Positions 1 through 5,246 of a DNA stretch of 5,246 nt are shown piece after piece. The DNA is taken from assembly GCA_019348095.1 (NCBI GenBank), contig JAHWKC010000184.1:1-5246 (forward strand). Direction: 5' to 3'. How positions within the stretch are numbered: the first letter of the stretch is position 1; each line of letters begins with the position of its first letter. The notes under the pieces are model-generated. The model was given only the letters and a program-made list of their open reading frames with translations, searched no databases and had not been told where the DNA came from. Made by a program: the position numbers and the translations under genes. This DNA comes from Pseudomonadota bacterium (GTDB lineage: Bacteria; Pseudomonadota; Gammaproteobacteria; Xanthomonadales; Xanthomonadaceae).

Positions 1-180
1 GTCGGGGACGATAGCACGCGTGCTGCGTCGCGCTGGTACCGATCCGCATGGAGGAGCGCTGGCCTTCCTCCGCCACTCGCGTAGACATCGTGCCGGCCGC
101 TAAGGCTGCAGTCGGCTGCCGTCGCGAGGGAAGGCGCGGGCGAAGCGAACGTTCGGTATCCCCAGCAGCAGCGCGGTCAT
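1..180 (-). CDS. Doubtful open frame after purH, running off the left edge
   Basis: A minus-strand ATG at 180-178 lies 12 bases after the purH stop. It is preceded by GAGGTG with an 8-base gap, a well-placed Shine-Dalgarno. The frame stays open for all 60 codons to the window edge and begins MTALLLGIPNVRFARAF. I do not recognise the product, and it is not the N-terminus of PurD (expected start resembling MKVLVIGSGGREH). Third codon positions are clearly less G/C-biased than in the neighbouring genes, and a rare TTA codon occurs, which argues against a conserved protein. It may be a short translationally coupled peptide, the start of a longer unknown gene, or chance. An alternative reading is that this is the leader of the next gene, with an extended -10-like box TGCTATCGT at 16-8. 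Low confidence. Confidence 0.2.
13..24. repeat. Perfect 12-bp palindrome, possible operator
   Basis: AGCACGCGTGCT is perfectly self-complementary. On the minus strand it overlaps an extended -10-like sequence (TGC then TATCGT, positions 16-8), so it could be a protein-binding site over a promoter for the gene beyond the left edge. No convincing -35 hexamer is visible. Palindromes of this size do arise by chance in GC-rich DNA. Confidence 0.25.
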
Positions 181-192
181 GCGGGGGACACC

Positions 193-1773
193 TCAATGAC
201 GGAAATGGCGCACGCCGGTGAACACCATCGCCAGGCCATGCTCGTCGGCCGCGGCGATGACCTCCTTGTCGCGCATCGAGCCGCCGGGCTGGATCACCGC
301 ACCGATGCCGGCGGCGGCGGCGGCGTCGATGCCGTCGCGGAACGGAAAGAACGCGTCGGAGGCCATGACCGAGCCCGGCACCGCCAGGCCGGCCTCGTCG
401 GCCTTGAGCGCGGCGATCTTTGCGCTGACCACCCGGCTCATCTGGCCGGCGCCGATGCCGATGCTGCGCTGGTCGCGGGCGTAAACAATCGCGTTGGACT
501 TGACGTACTTGGCGATGCGCCAGGCAAACAGCAGGTCGTCCAGCTCGGCGTCGGTCGGCGCGCGCTGCGTCACCACTTGCAGTTCCTCGCGGCTCACCTC
601 GCGGATGTCGCTGGTCTGCATCAGCAGGCCGGAGCCGACCCGCTTGACGTCGAAGTTGTTGCGTCCATCGCCGTGCGGGATCCGCAGCACGCGCACGTTG
701 GCTTTCCTCGATGCGTAGTTCAGCGCGCCTTCCTCGTAATCGGGCGCGATCAGCACCTCGACGAACTGGCGGTCGAGGATCGCCTTCGCGGTCGCGGTAT
801 CGAGTGTCTTGTTGAACGCGATGATGCCGCCGAACGCGGAGGTCGGGTCGGTGGCATAGGCCAGCTCGTACGCATCGCCGCAGGCCACGCCCTGGGCGAC
901 GCCGCAGGGATTGGCGTGCTTGACGATCACGCACGCCGGGCGCTCGAACTGGCGCACGCACTCCCATGCGGCATCGGCATCGGCCAGGTTGTTGAAGCTC
1001 AGCTCCTTGCCCTGCAGCTGGGTGAAGGTCGCCAGCGTGCCGGGCACCGGCCACAGGTCGCGGTAGAACGCGCCGTGCTGGTGCGGGTTCTCGCCATAGC
1101 GCAGGTCCATGACCTTGACGAAGTTGCTGTTGTTCTGCGCCGGGAACAGCGTGCGTGAACCGGCCTCGTCCAGCGACGACAGATAGTTGCTGATGCAGGC
1201 GTCGTAGAAAGCCACGCGGTTGAACGCGGCGACCGACAGCGCGAAGCGCGTCTTGCCCGAGAGTGCACCGTCGTTGGCGGCCATCTCCTGGACGATGCCG
1301 GCGTACTGCGCCGGCTCGGTGGCGACCGCGACGCGCGCGAAATTCTTGGCCGCCGAGCGCAGCATCGCCGGGCCGCCGATGTCGATGTTCTCGATGATCT
1401 CTTCCATGGTCGAGTCGGGGTTGCTCGACACCGCTTCGAACGGATACAGGTTCAGCACCAGCAGGTCGATCGCGCCGATGCCGTGCTGCGCCATCACCGC
1501 CTCGTCCAGCCCGGCGCGGCCGAGCAGCCCGCCGTGCACCATCGGGTGCAGGGTCTTGACCCGCCCGTCCATCATCTCGGGAAAGCCGGTGAGGTCGCTG
1601 ACGTCCCGGACCGCGATCCCGGCGTCGCGGATCGCCTTGGCGGTGCCGCCGGTGGAGAGCAGCTCGACATCGCGTGCCGCCAGCGCCTGGGCCAGTTCGA
1701 CCAGGCCGGTCTTGTCGGACACGGACAACAGCGCGCGGCGGATCTTCACCGGCGAGGTGGGGACGGCAGTCAT
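193..1773 (-). CDS. purH: Bifunctional AICAR transformylase / IMP cyclohydrolase
   Basis: This cytosolic enzyme catalyses the last two steps of de novo IMP synthesis: it formylates AICAR with 10-formyl-tetrahydrofolate, then closes the ring. The protein has 526 residues, close to the roughly 527 usual for the family. The N-terminal cyclohydrolase (MGS-like) domain, about residues 12-145, shows LLSVSDKTG (15-23), STGGTA (40-45) and [14 protein letters not shown] (64-77). The transformylase domain follows, with [11 protein letters not shown] (222-232) and VKHANPCG (284-291), whose Lys285-His286 pair matches the catalytic Lys-His of the family. It ends in FTGVRHFRH, the typical C-terminus. The frame stays open 26 codons upstream, but those codons would lie across a TATAAT box and a repeat, and the protein starting [10 protein letters not shown] has family-like length, so I place the start at 1773. 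The Shine-Dalgarno is weak. It lies 152 bases after fis. Confidence 0.97.
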   Translation of the reverse strand: MTAVPTSPVKIRRALLSVSDKTGLVELAQALAARDVELLSTGGTAKAIRDAGIAVRDVSDLTGFPEMMDGRVKTLHPMVHGGLLGRAGLDEAVMAQHGIGAIDLLVLNLYPFEAVSSNPDSTMEEIIENIDIGGPAMLRSAAKNFARVAVATEPAQYAGIVQEMAANDGALSGKTRFALSVAAFNRVAFYDACISNYLSSLDEAGSRTLFPAQNNSNFVKVMDLRYGENPHQHGAFYRDLWPVPGTLATFTQLQGKELSFNNLADADAAWECVRQFERPACVIVKHANPCGVAQGVACGDAYELAYATDPTSAFGGIIAFNKTLDTATAKAILDRQFVEVLIAPDYEEGALNYASRKANVRVLRIPHGDGRNNFDVKRVGSGLLMQTSDIREVSREELQVVTQRAPTDAELDDLLFAWRIAKYVKSNAIVYARDQRSIGIGAGQMSRVVSAKIAALKADEAGLAVPGSVMASDAFFPFRDGIDAAAAAGIGAVIQPGGSMRDKEVIAAADEHGLAMVFTGVRHFRH

Positions 1774-1801
1774 GCGCTCAGGCTCAGCAGGGGAGCCGCG
1801 A

Positions 1802-1807
1802 ATTATA
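1802..1807 (-). promoter_or_regulatory. Probable purH promoter, -10 box
   Basis: The minus strand reads TATAAT, a perfect sigma-70 -10 hexamer, in an otherwise GC-rich spacer. Transcription would begin near 1795 and give a leader of about 22 bases before the purH ATG. No good -35 hexamer sits 16-18 bases upstream; that position falls in the edge of the inverted repeat (GGATCC). The box implies that purH can be transcribed apart from fis. Confidence 0.5.
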
Positions 1808-1825
1808 ACGAGTGATCGTCGGCCG

Positions 1826-1875
1826 GATCCTCGCGCGTTCTTCCGCGGCAACGATGAGCGAAGCGCGCGAGGATC
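1826..1875. repeat. Inverted repeat between fis and purH
   Basis: GATCCTCGCGCG at 1826-1837 is matched exactly by its reverse complement at 1864-1875. Inside, CTT and CGC around 1840-1845 can pair with GCG and AAG around 1858-1863, leaving one bulge and a short loop. The result is a long, stable stem 53 bases upstream of the purH start region and next to a heptamer array. There is no T-run on either side, so it is not a standard intrinsic terminator. It may be part of a REP-like dispersed element. Confidence 0.7.
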
Positions 1876-1880
1876 TTGCG

Positions 1881-1901
1881 AGTCCCCAGTCCCCAGTCCC
1901 G
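1881..1901. repeat. Three tandem heptamers, AGTCCCC type
   Basis: AGTCCCC occurs twice in direct succession, followed by AGTCCCG. It sits five bases from the inverted repeat at 1826-1875 and 24 bases from the fis stop. The same arrangement, with GGTCCCC units and the same C-to-G change in the last unit, occurs at 4334-4354. That points to a dispersed intergenic repeat family, not a local slippage product. Confidence 0.75.
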
Positions 1902-1925
1902 ACCTTCAACTCCGAAACGCGACGC

Positions 1926-2198
1926 TCAACCCAGGCCGTAGTCGCGCAGCTTCTTGCGCAAGGTCGCGCGATGGATGCCGAGCATCGCCGCGGCGCGGCT
2001 CTGGTTGCCGTCGCAGTGGGACAGCACTTCGGCGAACAGCGGGATCTCCAGTTCGCGAAGCGCGATCTCGTAGAGGTCCTCGGTGCCGCTGCCGTTGAGA
2101 TCGCCGAGGTAGCGCCGGATCGAGGTGGCGACATGGTCACGCAGCGGAACGCGTGGCCCGGGACGGGAGGCATCGTGGCGGTCGGTTGCGGCGTTCAA
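1926..2198 (-). CDS. fis: Fis-family nucleoid-associated DNA-binding protein
   Basis: Fis is a small dimeric DNA-bending protein that organises the nucleoid and tunes growth-linked transcription. The product has 90 residues against 98 in E. coli. Residues 20-90 align along their length with the E. coli core: helices A and B ([27 protein letters not shown]) and the C-terminal helix-turn-helix [21 protein letters not shown] (64-84). Arg77, Thr79, Arg81 and Lys82 correspond to E. coli Arg85, Thr87, Arg89 and Lys90; E. coli Asn84 is replaced by His76. The N-terminal arm, which in E. coli serves DNA invertases, is short and unlike it. The start appears to be TTG at 2198-2196, preceded by GGGGGGAA; the nearby ATG at 2205 is in another frame, and no ATG or GTG opens this frame before the core. 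It lies 190 bases after the zinc-ribbon gene, so it probably has its own promoter. Confidence 0.93.
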   Translation of the reverse strand: MNAATDRHDASRPGPRVPLRDHVATSIRRYLGDLNGSGTEDLYEIALRELEIPLFAEVLSHCDGNQSRAAAMLGIHRATLRKKLRDYGLG

Positions 2199-2224
2199 GA
2201 AACATTCCCCCCGGAATTCTCACG

Positions 2225-2279
2225 TCCCGTCGCGGGCTCGAAATCGGGCGCGCGGTGCGCGCAGGCCGGGGCGACGGGA
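2225..2279. repeat. Nested inverted repeats in the fis upstream region
   Basis: TCCCGTCGC at 2225-2233 is the exact reverse complement of GCGACGGGA at 2271-2279. Inside lies a second perfect stem, GCGCGC (2248-2253), loop GGT, GCGCGC (2257-2262). If fis transcription begins upstream of 2280 on the minus strand, this folds in the 5' leader, ending 26 bases before the TTG start. I see only a weak -10-like TAGACT (2291-2286) and no -35, so the transcript start is uncertain. No T-run follows, so it does not look like a terminator. Confidence 0.55.
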
Positions 2280-2364
2280 GGACGGAGTCTATCGCGGGAA
2301 AGTCGCGGGGAACACCGTGACGACACCGATTCAGGACAAATCCGCGGGAGCCGGGCCACGAAAC

Positions 2365-2382
2365 GTGAGCGACGTCGCTGAC
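2365..2382. repeat. Palindrome just after the zinc-ribbon gene stop
   Basis: AGCGACGTCGCT at 2368-2379 is a perfect 12-bp palindrome. Two more pairs follow outside one mismatch (GT at 2365-2366 with AC at 2381-2382). It begins six bases after the minus-strand stop at 2389. A tiny CACG-AAA-CGTG hairpin adjoins it. This could help end or stabilise the upstream transcript, or be a protein-binding site. No U-tract is present, so I do not call it an intrinsic terminator. Confidence 0.35.
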
Positions 2383-2388
2383 CGGGCT

Positions 2389-3168
2389 TCAGCGGAACTC
2401 GAAGGTGAACGCGACGATCCGTGGCGAGGGCTCGAGCACCGAAAACTGCACCGACGCGCTCTGGCCAGGCGCCAGCATTGCCGCGCCGCCGTCGGACCGG
2501 TACTGCTGTGGCGCGAACGCGCCTACCCCGAGCGGCTTGCCCTCCAGGTCGGCCAGGCTCAACACCAGGATCGGCCAAGGCTGCGGCCAGCGTGCGTCGT
2601 TGCGGAAGCTGGCGTCGACGTCGAGCACGCCGGCTTGGCCGGCCCGTGGTTGCACGCTGCGGTTGAGCATCGTGAAGGCCGCCGGTTCCTGCCACGGCGG
2701 CACCTGGCAGCGCAGCACCGCGCACACGCCGGCGAGCCACGGCCGCCAACGCGCGTCGGCGGCCAGTTCGGCGCGCTGCGCGAGCAGCAGCTGCAGGGCC
2801 AGCGTCACCATCAGCACCAGCAGCACCGCCACTTCCGGCCAGCGCGGCATGTGGATGCCGCGGGTCACCGGCACCCGCGCGAAGCTCGGGCTGCCGCGCC
2901 CGCGGCCGGCGCGCGGAGTGCGCGCGGGGACCTGCCCGGCGACCGCCGCAGGTGGTGCCACCGGATCTTGCGGTGCAAGTTCTATCGCGGCCGCTGGCGT
3001 CGGGTTGACCGCCGGCGCCGCCGCACCGGCTGGTGCGGCGCGTTCGGTGTCGGCGGGGTCCACTACGGTCTGCAGCGGCTGCGCGCAACGCGGGCAGCGC
3101 TGCGGCATGCCATCGCCGGATGCTGCCGATGCGACCAGGAATCCACAATGCGGGCAGGGCACGGCCAT
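2389..3168 (-). CDS. Zinc-ribbon, single-pass membrane protein with DUF3426 domain
   Basis: This 259-residue protein has three parts. At the N-terminus is a zinc ribbon of the MJ0042 type, with Cys5-Pro-His-Cys8 and Cys25-Pro-Arg-Cys28 (CX2C-X16-CX2C). A Pro/Ala-rich linker (about 35-100) ends in a basic patch. One membrane helix (about 111-130, VAVLLVLMVTLALQLLLAQ) leads to a C-terminal domain matching DUF3426 in layout, including the Cys149...Cys154 stretch GVCAVLRCQVPPW. The charge bias suggests a cytoplasmic zinc ribbon and a periplasmic C-terminal domain. The function is unknown; the gene is a regular neighbour of prmA and fis in gammaproteobacteria, but that does not establish a role. 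The ATG at 3168 is chosen because it just precedes the first CX2C; the Shine-Dalgarno is weak. The frame stays open far upstream only because of GC bias. Confidence 0.88.
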   Translation of the reverse strand: MAVPCPHCGFLVASAASGDGMPQRCPRCAQPLQTVVDPADTERAAPAGAAAPAVNPTPAAAIELAPQDPVAPPAAVAGQVPARTPRAGRGRGSPSFARVPVTRGIHMPRWPEVAVLLVLMVTLALQLLLAQRAELAADARWRPWLAGVCAVLRCQVPPWQEPAAFTMLNRSVQPRAGQAGVLDVDASFRNDARWPQPWPILVLSLADLEGKPLGVGAFAPQQYRSDGGAAMLAPGQSASVQFSVLEPSPRIVAFTFEFR

Positions 3169-3188
3169 GCCCGAAGTGTACGGTGCCG

Positions 3189-3226
3189 GCGCGCCCCGAC
3201 GGCGTCCAGGCTTCGGCGCGGCGCGC
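3189..3226. repeat. GC hairpin between prmA and the zinc-ribbon gene
   Basis: The arm at 3189-3201 pairs with 3214-3226 at 11 of 13 positions, including an unbroken 7-bp block (GCGCGCC with GGCGCGC), around a 12-base loop. It lies 21 bases upstream of the zinc-ribbon protein start and could fold in the messenger leader, where it would compete with translation initiation. It may also be only a product of high GC content. No T-run is present. The rest of the 119-base spacer (3169-3287) shows no clear promoter. Confidence 0.35.
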
Positions 3227-3287
3227 ACTATTGGACCGCGATCGCACTTTTCGGCTTTTCCAGACGCACTTGCTAGCGCGCCGGGTC

Positions 3288-4208
3288 TCAGCCGCGGCGG
3301 ACTCCGGTGATGCGGACCCAGTCGTCGAGCCGCTCGGCATGCAACTGCTCGAAACCGGTGGCGAAGCACGCGAGCACCTCGTCCTCCTGCCCGGCCAGGA
3401 TGCCCGACAGCGCAATCCGGCCGCCGGGCGCGACGCGCGCCGTCAGGGTGTCGGCCAGCGCGATCAGCGCCGAGGCCAGAATGTTGGCGACTACCACCGG
3501 GTAACTCGCCGCCGGCTCGTCGCCGGGCAGGTACACCGACAGCCGCTCGTCGACCTCGTTGCGTGCCGCGTTGTCGTGGGTGGCGAGCAGCGCCTGCGGG
3601 TCGTTGTCGATGCCGACCGCGCGTGCCGCACCGAGCTTGAGCGCGGCCAGCGCGAGAATGCCGGAGCCGCAACCGAAGTCGAGCACCGGCTGCCCGCACA
3701 GCGCACCTTCGCCGGCGAGCGTGTCCAGCCACTGCAGGCACAACGCGGTGGTCGGATGGGTGCCGGAGCCGAAGGCGAGGCCGGGATCCAGACGTACCAC
3801 CGCGGCGTCCGGCGCATCGGCGCCATCGGGCAGCGCGTGATTCCACGGCACGATCCAGGTGCGCGCGCCGAAATGCAGCGGTTCGTACTGGTCCATCCAG
3901 GCGCGTTCCCAATCCTGGTCGGCGACCTCGCGGCACTGCGCGCGCGACCAGTCGAGGTCGGCGTCGGCCGCGGCCAGCGCATGCAGCAGCAGTTCCGGCA
4001 AAGTGCCGCCGGCGAACAGCGCGGTCAGCGCCATCTCCCGCCAGACCGGCGTCTCGCCGACCCCGGGCTCGAAGATCGCCTGCTCGTCGGGCGCATCGGC
4101 GTGGGCGTCGGCCAGCGTGACCGCCAGCGCACCGACCTGCTCCAGCGCGTGTTCGTAGCGCGGCTGCTCGGCTTCGGTGCAGGGCAGGGTGAGTTCGAGA
4201 AAGGGCAT
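3288..4208 (-). CDS. prmA: Ribosomal protein L11 methyltransferase
   Basis: PrmA trimethylates ribosomal protein L11 using S-adenosylmethionine, in the cytosol. The product has 306 residues, close to the roughly 295-305 usual in gammaproteobacteria. The N-terminal substrate-recognition domain (about 1-90) begins MPFLELTL, typical of xanthomonad PrmA as I recall it. The linker and catalytic domain show [15 protein letters not shown] (140-154), the class I methyltransferase glycine motif VLDFGCGSG (175-183), the acidic SAM-ribose position in GIDNDP (199-204), and the NILA motif in [12 protein letters not shown] (238-249). The frame is open 51 codons upstream, but those codons fall in a repeat hairpin, and ATG 4208 gives the family N-terminus. 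No Shine-Dalgarno is visible before it. It follows accC after 153 bases, so transcription from accBC into prmA would have to cross the hairpin at 4276-4353. Confidence 0.97.
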   Translation of the reverse strand: MPFLELTLPCTEAEQPRYEHALEQVGALAVTLADAHADAPDEQAIFEPGVGETPVWREMALTALFAGGTLPELLLHALAAADADLDWSRAQCREVADQDWERAWMDQYEPLHFGARTWIVPWNHALPDGADAPDAAVVRLDPGLAFGSGTHPTTALCLQWLDTLAGEGALCGQPVLDFGCGSGILALAALKLGAARAVGIDNDPQALLATHDNAARNEVDERLSVYLPGDEPAASYPVVVANILASALIALADTLTARVAPGGRIALSGILAGQEDEVLACFATGFEQLHAERLDDWVRITGVRRG

Positions 4209-4275
4209 GGGGCGGCGGGCTGAGGGTTGCGACTCGAGCAGTGGGGTTCGTGGGGCGTGCTTGGATGCGTATTTC

Positions 4276-4354
4276 GGGACCGGGGACCCGGAAAGGCAGA
4301 GACAAGAGCGGGAACTCGCTTTCTGCTCTTCCGGGTCCCCGGTCCCCGGTCCCG
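4276..4354. repeat. Long hairpin repeat with GGTCCCC heptamers between accC and prmA
   Basis: The arm at 4276-4293 (GGGACCGGGGACCCGGAA) is the exact reverse complement of 4329-4346. The stem continues inward with GCAGA at 4296-4300 facing TCTGC at 4321-4325 after two mismatches, and ends in a small AGCG/CGCT stem around GGAACT. The right arm belongs to a heptamer array: GGTCCCC (4334-4340), GGTCCCC (4341-4347), GGTCCCG (4348-4354). The element sits 8 bases after the accC stop. It could act as a bidirectional, U-less terminator or messenger stabiliser, but its composition and its likeness to 1872-1901 suggest a dispersed REP-like element. Confidence 0.8.
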
Positions 4355-4361
4355 GCTCCAC

Positions 4362-5246
4362 TCACACGATCGAGATCGACTTTTCCTTCTGCTCCTTCAG
4401 CCGCTTCTCGAGGTAGTGGATGTTCTGCTCGCCCTGCTGGAAGCCGATATCGGCCAGGATGCGCTGCTGCAGCGGGATGTTGGTCTTGATGCCGTCGACC
4501 ACCATCTCGCTGAGCGCCACGCGCATGCGGCAGATCGCCTGTTCGCGGGTGGCGCCGTGCACGATCAGCTTGCCGATCATCGAGTCGTAGTTGGCCGGTA
4601 CGCGGTAGCCCTCGTAGATGTGGCTGTCGACGCGCACGCCGGGGCCGCCGGGGGCATGGAAGTGCTGGATCAGGCCTGGGCTCGGCATGAACGTGTCCGG
4701 GTCCTCGGCGTTGATGCGGCATTCGATCGCATGGCCATCGAGCACCACATCGCTCTGCGTGATCGACAGCTTGTGGCCGGCGGCGATCATCAGCTGTTCG
4801 CGCACCAGGTCGATGCCGGTCACCATCTCGGTGACCGGGTGCTCGACCTGGATGCGGGTGTTCATTTCGATGAAGTAGAAGCGGCCGTCCTCGTAGAGGA
4901 ACTCGAACGTGCCGGCACCGCGATAGTCGATCCGGATGCATGCGTCCACGCAGACCTGGCCGATCTGCGCGCGCTGCTCCGGGGTGATCCCCGGTGCCGG
5001 CGCTTCCTCCACCACCTTCTGGTGGCGGCGCTGCATCGAGCAGTCGCGCTCGCCCAGGTGGATGGCGTTGCCCTGGCCATCGGCGAGCACCTGGATCTCG
5101 ACGTGGCGCGGGTTCTCCAGGAACTTCTCCATGTAGACCATGTCGTTGCCGAACGCGGTCTTGGCCTCGACCTTGGTGGTCGCGACCGCGTTGGCCAAGT
5201 GCGCCTCGGTATGCACCACGCGCATGCCGCGGCCGCCGCCGCCGCC
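4362..5246 (-). CDS. accC: Biotin carboxylase subunit of acetyl-CoA carboxylase (N-terminus missing)
   Basis: AccC carboxylates biotin on AccB using ATP and bicarbonate, the first half-reaction of malonyl-CoA synthesis for fatty acids. The last 294 residues are present; the first approximately 161 lie beyond the right edge. The visible part opens on the ATP-grasp glycine loop GGGGGRGM. By alignment with E. coli AccC from memory (offset 161), the key residues are all in place: Glu40 (E201), His48 (H209), Glu115 (E276), Glu127 (E288), Asn129 (N290), Arg131 (R292), Glu135 (E296) and Arg177 (R338). The signature [16 protein letters not shown] spans 125-140. The C-terminus [17 protein letters not shown] is a few residues longer than in E. 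coli. In this neighbourhood accB is expected just upstream, outside the window. The gene appears intact as far as seen. Confidence 0.97.
   Translation of the reverse strand, partial: GGGGGRGMRVVHTEAHLANAVATTKVEAKTAFGNDMVYMEKFLENPRHVEIQVLADGQGNAIHLGERDCSMQRRHQKVVEEAPAPGITPEQRAQIGQVCVDACIRIDYRGAGTFEFLYEDGRFYFIEMNTRIQVEHPVTEMVTGIDLVREQLMIAAGHKLSITQSDVVLDGHAIECRINAEDPDTFMPSPGLIQHFHAPGGPGVRVDSHIYEGYRVPANYDSMIGKLIVHGATREQAICRMRVALSEMVVDGIKTNIPLQQRILADIGFQQGEQNIHYLEKRLKEQKEKSISIV

Noticed and set aside
196..1158. A 320-codon plus-strand open frame antisense to purH
   Set aside because: It lies wholly over a well-supported gene, has an Arg/Ala/Gly/His-rich composition with no motif, and is the expected antisense shadow of strongly biased codons.
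1774..1851. 26-codon N-terminal extension of PurH
   Set aside because: It would be encoded across the TATAAT box and part of the inverted repeat, and the protein without it already has the normal family length.
2225..2382. A riboswitch, small RNA or CRISPR in the fis upstream spacer
   Set aside because: The inverted repeats match no RNA fold I know, there are no regularly spaced direct repeats, and no terminator with a U-run is present.
2195..3415. A 406-codon minus-strand frame overlapping prmA, the zinc-ribbon gene and the fis leader
   Set aside because: It is out of frame with genes that have clear family motifs, and its sequence is Arg/Ser/Ala-rich without domain features.
2125..4223. 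Long plus-strand frames (2125-3276, 2405-3310, 3033-4223) over the zinc-ribbon gene and prmA
   Set aside because: They overlap each other and two supported minus-strand genes, show low-complexity Arg/Ala composition, and have no recognisable domain.
2389..4941. A minus-strand frame of about 850 codons spanning from accC to the zinc-ribbon gene, read as one giant protein
   Set aside because: Only its C-terminal 259 residues look like a real protein. The rest overlaps prmA and accC out of frame, is Arg/Gly/Ala-rich, and arises because stop codons are rare in GC-rich DNA.
5226..5246. GCC triplet run at the right edge, and a similar GGC run near 309-326
   Set aside because: They are codon runs: the first encodes the conserved glycine loop of AccC, the second an alanine stretch in PurH.

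Overview
This is a GC-rich stretch of chromosome (roughly two-thirds G+C by eye) carrying housekeeping genes, all on the minus strand. Read from right to left, the order is accC (biotin carboxylase, cut by the right edge), prmA (ribosomal protein L11 methyltransferase), a zinc-ribbon/DUF3426 membrane protein, fis (nucleoid protein) and purH (bifunctional AICAR transformylase/IMP cyclohydrolase). After purH there are 192 bases that hold no gene I recognise. The protein sequences, gene order and base composition fit a gammaproteobacterium of the Xanthomonadaceae/Lysobacteraceae, most like Lysobacter, Luteimonas or Xanthomonas. That placement rests on remembered sequence resemblance, not on a search.

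Layout: 4362-5246 is the C-terminal two-thirds of accC. 4209-4361 is a spacer holding a long near-perfect hairpin built on GGTCCCC heptamers. 3288-4208 is prmA. 3169-3287 is a spacer with a GC hairpin. 2389-3168 encodes the zinc-ribbon protein. 2199-2388 is a spacer with nested inverted repeats just before fis. 1926-2198 is fis, which starts at TTG. 1774-1925 is a spacer with a second heptamer array, an inverted repeat and a consensus TATAAT box placed for purH. 193-1773 is purH. 1-192 is unassigned.

The genes serve unrelated core tasks: malonyl-CoA supply (AccC), modification of ribosomal protein L11 (PrmA), an unknown envelope role (DUF3426 protein), chromosome organisation and growth-phase transcription (Fis), and the last two steps of IMP synthesis (PurH). 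Their adjacency is an old gammaproteobacterial neighbourhood. The dusB gene that often precedes fis in other gammaproteobacteria is absent here.

I found no new defence, mobile or biosynthetic system. The most interesting material lies in the spacers: two copies of what looks like one dispersed repeat family, each with three heptamers, a shared CG(C/G)AAGA tail and a strong inverted repeat. The structured leader and TTG start of fis and the unexplained stretch after purH come next. Most other open frames here, including very long ones on both strands, are artefacts of high GC.
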